The notes beneath the pieces are model-generated. The model did not search any database and was not told where the DNA came from. It saw only the letters and a list, made by a program, of their open reading frames with translations. From Hyphomonadaceae bacterium (lineage in GTDB: Bacteria > Pseudomonadota > Alphaproteobacteria > Caulobacterales > Aquidulcibacteraceae): a stretch of 7,547 nt of DNA. The stretch is taken from positions 1 through 7,547 of the forward strand of contig JALOSP010000102.1 in the NCBI GenBank assembly GCA_025458365.1, written 5' to 3'. The position numbers and the translations under genes are program-made. This document shows positions 1 to 5,000 of the stretch, piece by piece (the first letter of the stretch is position 1; each line of letters begins with the position of its first letter).

Positions 1-1
1 G

Positions 2-571
2 CTGCAACGCAATCAGGCGTGGACAATGCGTCCACCGAAATCGTCGGCCAGCAGCGGCGCAGGCTGGGCGGAAGAGGCGACCCTCTGGATCGGCCCGCCG
101 CCGACCCGCAGCAATGCACCACCACCGCCCGAGCTCGAACGCCTGACCGGCATTGCGAACAAGTTCGATATCGCCGGCCGTGACGCACGCAATCGTGCCC
201 TTGGCAAGGCTGGCGAGGAGCGGGTGCTTCTCCATGAACGATCAGTGCTGACCAGTGCAGGCCGCACCGATTTGGCCCGCAAAATCCGATGGGTAGCCGA
301 GGAATACGGTGACGGCGCCGGCTATGACATCGCGAGCTTTGAAGCCGATGGGCGGCCCCGTTTGATCGAGGTGAAGACGACCAACGGCTGGGAGCGCACC
401 CCGTTTCACATCTCGCGAAACGAACTTGCCGTGGCCGATGAAAACCGAGCCACCTGGTGTCTGCTGCGCCTCTGGAATTTCGATCGTGGTCCGAAGGCTT
501 TTGAGATTAGGCCGCCGCTTGATGCGCACCTATCGCTGACGCCGACGAGCTTCATGGCAACCTACAACTGA
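2..571 (+). CDS. DUF3883 (NO VEIN C-terminal-like) domain protein, 5' end outside the window
   Basis: The reading frame is open to the left edge, so the gene enters from outside and the ATG at 26 is probably internal; 189 residues are visible. I recognise the C-terminal ~125 residues as DUF3883, starting at a conserved LGKAGEE...HER block and continuing through GRTDLA, WVAEEYGDGAGYDI, RLIEVKTTNG, TPFHISRNE and LRLWNF to a terminal PPLDAHLSLTPTSF block. The GYD (Asp at 326-328) followed by EVK (Glu 368-370, Lys 374-376) has the D...ExK spacing of PD-(D/E)xK nuclease-like folds. The visible N-terminal part is Pro/Ala-rich and low in complexity, probably a linker. Family members often occur in restriction or defence neighbourhoods, sometimes fused to helicases or ATPases. 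Nuclease activity is inferred from the motif. No Shine-Dalgarno can be assessed because the start is missing. The gene runs convergently towards the minus-strand ATPase/HEPN operon, so it is not co-transcribed with it. Confidence 0.85.
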   Translation: MQRNQAWTMRPPKSSASSGAGWAEEATLWIGPPPTRSNAPPPPELERLTGIANKFDIAGRDARNRALGKAGEERVLLHERSVLTSAGRTDLARKIRWVAEEYGDGAGYDIASFEADGRPRLIEVKTTNGWERTPFHISRNELAVADENRATWCLLRLWNFDRGPKAFEIRPPLDAHLSLTPTSFMATYN

Positions 572-616
572 CTCGACCAGCGGTGTCGGACACGAAGTCG
601 GCTCCCACGTCAGCTT

Positions 617-648
617 GGCGCCCTCAATATCGGACATTGAATGGCGCC
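617..648. repeat. Imperfect inverted repeat / hairpin
   Basis: GGCGCC (617-622) pairs with GGCGCC (643-648), and TCAAT (624-628) pairs with ATTGA (636-640). A 1x2 internal loop separates the two stems and a 7-nt loop closes them. No T-run follows on either strand, so an intrinsic terminator is unlikely. It lies about 40 bases before the tRNA remnant and could be a palindromic repeat element or a protein-binding site. Its role is unknown. Confidence 0.5.
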
Positions 649-686
649 CGACCGATGCCGAAAAGCTGCCACCTACTGCCCTATTG

Positions 687-728
687 CTCCGAATGCAGAG
701 GCCACAGGTCCGAACCCTGTCGGGTGGT
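687..728 (+). other. 3' half of tRNA-Arg(CCG), degenerate; candidate integration attachment site
   Basis: Reading right: an anticodon loop CTCCGAA (687-693, anticodon CCG), TGCAG (694-698), a 5-nt variable region, the T stem ACAGG/CCTGT (704-708 and 716-720) around a T loop TCCGAAC, then CGGGTGG as a 3' acceptor strand and CC in place of CCA. From memory this matches the 3' half of alphaproteobacterial tRNA-Arg(CCG) with a few substitutions, including T55 to C in the T loop. The 5' half (D arm and a pairing anticodon 5' stem) is absent: the bases just upstream, TATTG, do not pair with TGCAG. A tRNA 3' half without its 5' half is the classic footprint of a tyrosine-integrase element that used the tRNA as its target. 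Six Ts follow at 731-736. It is not a functional tRNA. Confidence 0.65.
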
Positions 729-741
729 CCTTTTTTCAACA

Positions 742-764
742 TTTTGGGACCGTGTACCCCAAAA
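742..764. repeat. 7-bp perfect inverted repeat next to the tRNA remnant
   Basis: TTTTGGG (742-748) and CCCAAAA (758-764) are perfect inverted copies separated by 9 nt. No T-run follows on either strand, so it does not read as an intrinsic terminator. It starts 14 bases after the tRNA 3' remnant, where integrase or excisionase arm sites would be expected. That role is inference. Confidence 0.5.
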
Positions 765-765
765 C

Positions 766-784
766 GTGCAGAACAAGTGCAGAA
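766..784 (+). repeat. Direct repeat GTGCAGAA, two copies 11 bp apart
   Basis: GTGCAGAA occurs at 766-773 and 777-784, an 11-bp period that puts both copies on the same face of the helix. A related hexamer, CGTGTA, occurs at 751-756. Short direct repeats spaced about one helical turn apart beside a tRNA core are typical of integrase arm-type or excisionase binding sites. No integrase gene lies in the window, so the assignment is tentative. Confidence 0.4.
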
Positions 785-830
785 ATAATCGCCGATTGTA
801 TCTTTGTTGGACCACAGACGATTGCCCGTA

Positions 831-855
831 CAAATCGGCAGGGAGCAGCCCGCCT
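831..855 (-). terminator. Weak terminator-like hairpin downstream of the HEPN-like gene
   Basis: On the minus strand GGCGGG (854-849) pairs with CCC-T-GCC (843-837, one bulged base) around a 5-nt loop, and GATTTG follows. The stem is GC-rich and lies about 25 bases past the TAG of the HEPN-like gene, the right place for an operon terminator. The T tract is short, so intrinsic termination would be inefficient. Confidence 0.3.
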
Positions 856-878
856 TCCTAATTTTATCATATGGCTCA

Positions 879-1730
879 CTACAAGGAGGACATCAATTTT
901 TGACTTGCTGACAACGCCCGGCTTGCCAGTTGATAATCCACAGGATCGGAATGCGCCAAAGCGTTACGCAATATTCTGATAATATTGGCGTTCAAAGCCA
1001 GAATGTCATGCCTCTGCCGTTGCAGCGCTGTCGTGAGATGCCCCCATTCATAATCGACAACGTCCAGCGGCTGACCATTCTGGTCACGAAATCCCGCGTC
1101 AATTCTTGCTCCATGGCGGGCAATGAACTGTTCCCGCAGTTGTTCCATCCATGGAAAGAGGATCTGCATCTGGCCACGCCAGATTCGGGAGCGGATCAAT
1201 TTGCGATCGCTGACGGCCACGCGAATGGCATTTTCCGTTTCGCGCCCGCGCCAAAGGGTGCGCGCGGTCGAAGGTGGCGGTTGCCGTGAAAGCCAGTGTT
1301 CGGGCATGAAACGCTCCGGCTCCGGCAAAGACAGCAGCGTCTCCAGAATGGCGAGATCGCCACTTGCACATTCAATAGCTACCTGATCGGCGGCTTCGGC
1401 CAGCAGTGGCGGCTCGCGTCGCAGCGTGCGCGCCATTAGCAGGCTTTCCGCCGGGCCGATGAAGCTGCCGTCATCAAGCCACTGGCAGTCTGCCGGCACC
1501 GGGCCAGCATGATTGATAATGCACAGTGCCGGCCCTGCTGCCCGCTTGCGATTGCTCGCCCACAGGCCGGCAACACTGCTCCAATTCTGGGCCGATGCCG
1601 CGCCAGTAACAATAAACAGCACATGGCCCAGCGAGGGATCGACCATGATGTCGCTCATGCGGTCGAATCGACCCGTCATTGCCTGCATCGCCGCGGACAA
1701 TGCGGCATCCGGCGGATGATCACCTGGCAC
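879..1730 (-). CDS. HEPN-like domain protein, putative RNase partner of the giant ATPase
   Basis: The 283 residues given are from a GTG at 1730. The C-terminal ~110 residues are helical and contain RNALAH, Arg255-x4-His260 (codons 968-966 and 953-951), the R-x4-6-H signature of catalytic HEPN domains. Just before it are the helical blocks RIWRGQMQILFPWMEQLREQ and EWGHLTTAL, as expected of a HEPN helical bundle. HEPN proteins commonly cleave RNA and act as toxins or abortive-infection effectors; RNase activity here is inferred from the motif. The N-terminal part (VLFIVTGAA..., later ECASGDLAILETLLSL) is not one I can name. No transmembrane segment or signal peptide is apparent. The gene follows the ATPase gene on the same strand with an 83-bp gap and is probably co-transcribed. 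The start is uncertain: no good Shine-Dalgarno precedes the GTG, and the frame stays open and protein-like back to a TGA at 1802-1800 with only CTG codons (1784, 1775) as earlier candidates. Confidence 0.75.
   Translation of the reverse strand: MPGDHPPDAALSAAMQAMTGRFDRMSDIMVDPSLGHVLFIVTGAASAQNWSSVAGLWASNRKRAAGPALCIINHAGPVPADCQWLDDGSFIGPAESLLMARTLRREPPLLAEAADQVAIECASGDLAILETLLSLPEPERFMPEHWLSRQPPPSTARTLWRGRETENAIRVAVSDRKLIRSRIWRGQMQILFPWMEQLREQFIARHGARIDAGFRDQNGQPLDVVDYEWGHLTTALQRQRHDILALNANIIRILRNALAHSDPVDYQLASRALSASQKLMSSL
951..968 (-). other. HEPN catalytic-type motif R-N-A-L-A-H
   Basis: The minus-strand codons CGT AAC GCT TTG GCG CAT encode Arg-Asn-Ala-Leu-Ala-His, inside a predicted helix flanked by hydrophobic residues (IIRIL before, SDPVDY after). 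The R-x4-6-H arrangement, often with Asn as the second residue, is the active-site hallmark of HEPN ribonucleases. The motif is short and helical proteins can match it by chance, so the surrounding helical layout and the operon context matter for this call. Confidence 0.55.
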
Positions 1731-1813
1731 ATCGAACGTGTCGAGCAGCAGGGCCTCGGCAGCGACTGCCCTCAGTCGTTCCAGTGTTGCGGCCTGCCGT
1801 CAGCCCGATCACG

Positions 1814-2018
1814 TCAGCCCGCGAGCAGGGTGTGGACGAGGCTGTTGAACTGGCGGTGCCGGGGGCGATTGGGCGGCGCTTCAAGCACGCCGAGCACCGA
1901 CAATTGTGCGGCGACAGCGCTCACATCCTCGAGTCCGTCCAGGTCTCCCACGGGCACCGCATCGCCGCCGACAAGATCATGCAGCTCGCGGGCGCGTTCC
2001 AGCAAGGCGTCGGAAAGG
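1814..2018 (-). other. C-terminal helical / second winged-helix-like segment of the ATPase
   Basis: The last ~68 residues follow the dead ATPase-like domain. They read as a helix (ALLERARELHDLV), a short GDAVPVGDLDGL stretch, a second helix (VSAVAAQLSVLGVLEA) and a basic loop ending in FNSLVHTLLAG. This mirrors the layout after the active ATPase domain, where a winged-helix-like segment also follows, and supports an internal duplication of ATPase plus winged helix. It could bind DNA or pack against the dead ATPase domain. Fold assignment is by pattern only. Confidence 0.35.
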
Positions 2019-5000
2019 CCCAGATCTGCAAGCTTGCAGGCTTGCGCTGCGGCTGCAGCGCGTTCCCGCAGCAAGGCCAGATCATGACGCTGCGCCTGCG
2101 GCGGGCGCTTGATCGCTTCCAGCACATTCAGCCAGCCGCCCGTGACCGTGCGCAGCATCTGCTGGGTATCGGCCATAAAATCGGGCAACAGCTCGATTTC
2201 CATCCTGGTCAGCCAGTGGCGCAGAGTTTCTGCCGACATGGCGCCCAGCTGTAGCAGATGCACGTCGGGTCGCTGCGGCAGCATGGTCAACAACGCCGGA
2301 AGCGGACATGCGGCAAAGACTATCCGAACCGGGCGCTCCTTGTCGCGCAGCAGCTTCTCCCCCCGCAACCGGTCAAGTTCGGCGAGGGTTGGCCAGCGAT
2401 GCTTGACCAGGATCAGCTTCGGCCGCCCGGGCTTCGCTTCGCGGCGATAGGCATCGGCAAGCCGGATCAGTTCGTCCACAGTCACGCTCGATCGCTGCAC
2501 ACGGCACTCGGGCCAATCCAAATCGGCGGCCATCGCCTTCAGGGCGTCATCGATCTCGGCGATGCCGCTGGCTGCCACACCACCGATCAGGGCAACGGAG
2601 ACACTGGCCTCCAGACGCTCCTTTAGCAGGCTCTCCTGACGCAGTGATATCGGTGACCAGACGCCGCCGATACGCCTGTGGCTGGAGAGCGGATCGACCA
2701 CGGGCGGTCGCTTGCGCTGCAGAAAATCCACCAGGCGGTCGTTGATCTCGTCGGCGGTGCCCAGCATTGCCGCGATCCGACGCGAGCGCAGGCGGTAATG
2801 AATTCCCTCCTTCGCAAGGACACCCATCTGTTCCATCTCGTCCAGAAGTGCCGCGAAGGATTCGAGTGAATTGGTGTCGGCAAACCCGGCCGGCCACCAT
2901 TCGTCGGCCATTTCCCGAATGCGTGACGCCGGATAGCCCCTGGTGCCGCCTGCAGTACCACTGTCGGCCCGTGACGCTTCCCAAAGGGCATAGGTGATCA
3001 GTTCATACCGCGGATCGAGCTCCAGCGTCTTGCGGAACTTGCCAACCACGTCGGCGCGAAACTCTTGCCGATTGAAACAGTGATTGATCAGCTCCCGGTC
3101 GATGCGCAGCGGCGCCCTGGCCTCCCGGCGCGCGATCTTGCTGTTGGCCTCGCGCACCACTGTCTTGCCGAAGCTCTGCATGAGCGAGGGATAGAAGCCG
3201 ACCAGCGACAGCATGTAGGTGGCATCGTTGGCATTCTGGAACCTGAAGCCCAGCGCTGCCATGGGATCTATTGCCATGCGCCGGGCTGCTTCCCAGTCGG
3301 AGCCCATCAACGGTCCCACGTTGACCGGCGCACCGAAGTGCAGCAGCGGGCTGTTCGGCGCGAGATGGAATCGCTGGACATTGTGCAAACCGGCAAAGAT
3401 GAATTTCACCCGCCGGTTGGTGTCGTTCATCAGACTGCGGATGCGGTCCAGCTGCCGGAAGCCATTGGCCAGTTCATTTTCGAGAAATGCATCGGCCTCG
3501 TCGAGCATGATGATCATGCTGCGCCCCGGCCGCGCCTGCACCCAGTGCTGCAGCCGGTCGGCAGTGCTGGGCTGATCGCCCAGCTGAACACCCCGCTGAG
3601 CCAGCCGCTGCTCGATCTCGGGCCAGATCTGGGATGTCTGTTCGGCTTCGCCAATCCGCTGTATCTTGCAATAGATGGCGACACGATCGCCGGCATGTTC
3701 GCGCAGCTCGATCTGCTTGAGCAGCGCGGTCTTGCCCAGTTGGCGGCCACCATAGACCAGGCAGGGGCCGTCAAGACGCGCAAGATCGCGCAGTTCGCGA
3801 TCGCGGCCGAAGAACATCTCGACCGATGTCTGTTCGCTCACATCCGAATAAGGCTCGGCAAAGCCCCACGCTAGGCCGCTGTCGAAAAAGGCGCGGAGAC
3901 CGACATCGGGCAAGGAAGCCAGCGCGGCAACCGCAACATCGTCGACAATGGCCAGGGGCCGGTTGCCGTTGCGCGCGGCAATGGCCAGCTGCTGGCGCAT
4001 GCGGGGCGGGATGGTGCCCATCACCAGAACAATGGCGCCATCCGGCACCGACATGATGTTGTTGCTGAGTGCGTTCAGCGCCGATTCGGCCACAAGCAGC
4101 AGCGTGTAGTTGCCGTTGGCCTGGCTGCCGAAGCTGGGAACGATACACAGATTGCGGTCACCAAGACGGTCGGTTTGCAGGGTCAGCTTGATCCAGTGCT
4201 GGTCGCGCTTGGCTTGGCGCAGGGCAACGCCGGTGAAACCAACCGCTTCGGCAAATGCCTGAACGGGAGCGGCAAACTGCCCGTGGTCGATGCGACCGGC
4301 GGTATTCGGCATGGCCCGGCGCAAGCCCAGCCAGGCACTCAGCAGTGCCGCTGACCGTTCCCGTTCGGACGGGGGGAGTGCGGAGAAATCGACATGATCC
4401 GTGCGCGCGCCGCTGCGCGCTGCCGTGGCCAGGGCCGGAAGCGCCAGGCGACCGCTATCGCCCATCGATTCGATGATTGCCAGGGCCGCATCAAGGATCG
4501 GCGTCGCCGACCGGTCTCCCTTACCGGAATACCCATGGCGCTCGATCTGGGCAATCTCCTCCGTCAGGGTGGCTAGGTCGCCACTGTCCAGCATCTGGCG
4601 GCAGTGCGGCAGCTCCGCTCCCAGTTGCTGCTCCAGCACACAGATCCGCGTGTCGAGATCGGCAGCCCGGGCAGCGCGGGCGGCTGCAAGCCGCGCTGCA
4701 ATCAAGTCCAGCCGGGTGCGCGCAGACGGGAAATCGTTGATGCTGTCGTCACCCGTGGCTTCACGCGGCAGCCTGTTGATGGCGTCCTCCTCGAAGGCCA
4801 TCATTTCCCGCTCCAGCTGCTCGGGCAGCGGATCTTCATTGGAAAGCGATGCCTGGAAGTCGTCCAGCCGCAAGCGAAGCTCTCGCGCCCGCTCTTTCAG
4901 CTGCTTGCGCTGTGGTTCGACGATAGCTTCGATCCGCTCGCCGGCACGCACCGGATCGGGCTGCGACTGGCTCAGAAGACTTGCTGCCGAAACATTGCCA

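Larger units (their letters stand above)
572..878. other. Non-coding junction region between two convergent gene sets
   Basis: About 300 bases between the stop of the DUF3883 gene and the stop of the HEPN-like gene hold no convincing protein gene. Short open frames here lack ribosome binding sites, and one on the minus strand is only the antisense reading of tRNA sequence. The region contains a hairpin, a tRNA-Arg 3' remnant followed by six Ts, an inverted repeat, a direct repeat and a terminator-like hairpin, listed separately. From about 730 it is noticeably more AT-rich than the flanking genes, consistent with a recombination junction or regulatory DNA. Confidence 0.6.

Noticed and set aside
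644..728. Complete tRNA-Arg using GCGCCCG at 644-650 as the 5' acceptor strand
   Set aside because: Six of seven acceptor pairs form, but no D arm and no pairing anticodon 5' stem can be drawn, so it is not an intact tRNA.
530..742. Minus-strand open frame containing DRVRTCGLCIRS
   Set aside because: This is the known spurious peptide from reading tRNA-Arg antisense; it supports the tRNA remnant, not a protein.
3065..3874. Plus-strand 269-codon frame opposite the ATPase domain
   Set aside because: It is antisense to the Walker A/B region of a clearly coding gene and has no recognisable domain; it is a shadow of high GC.
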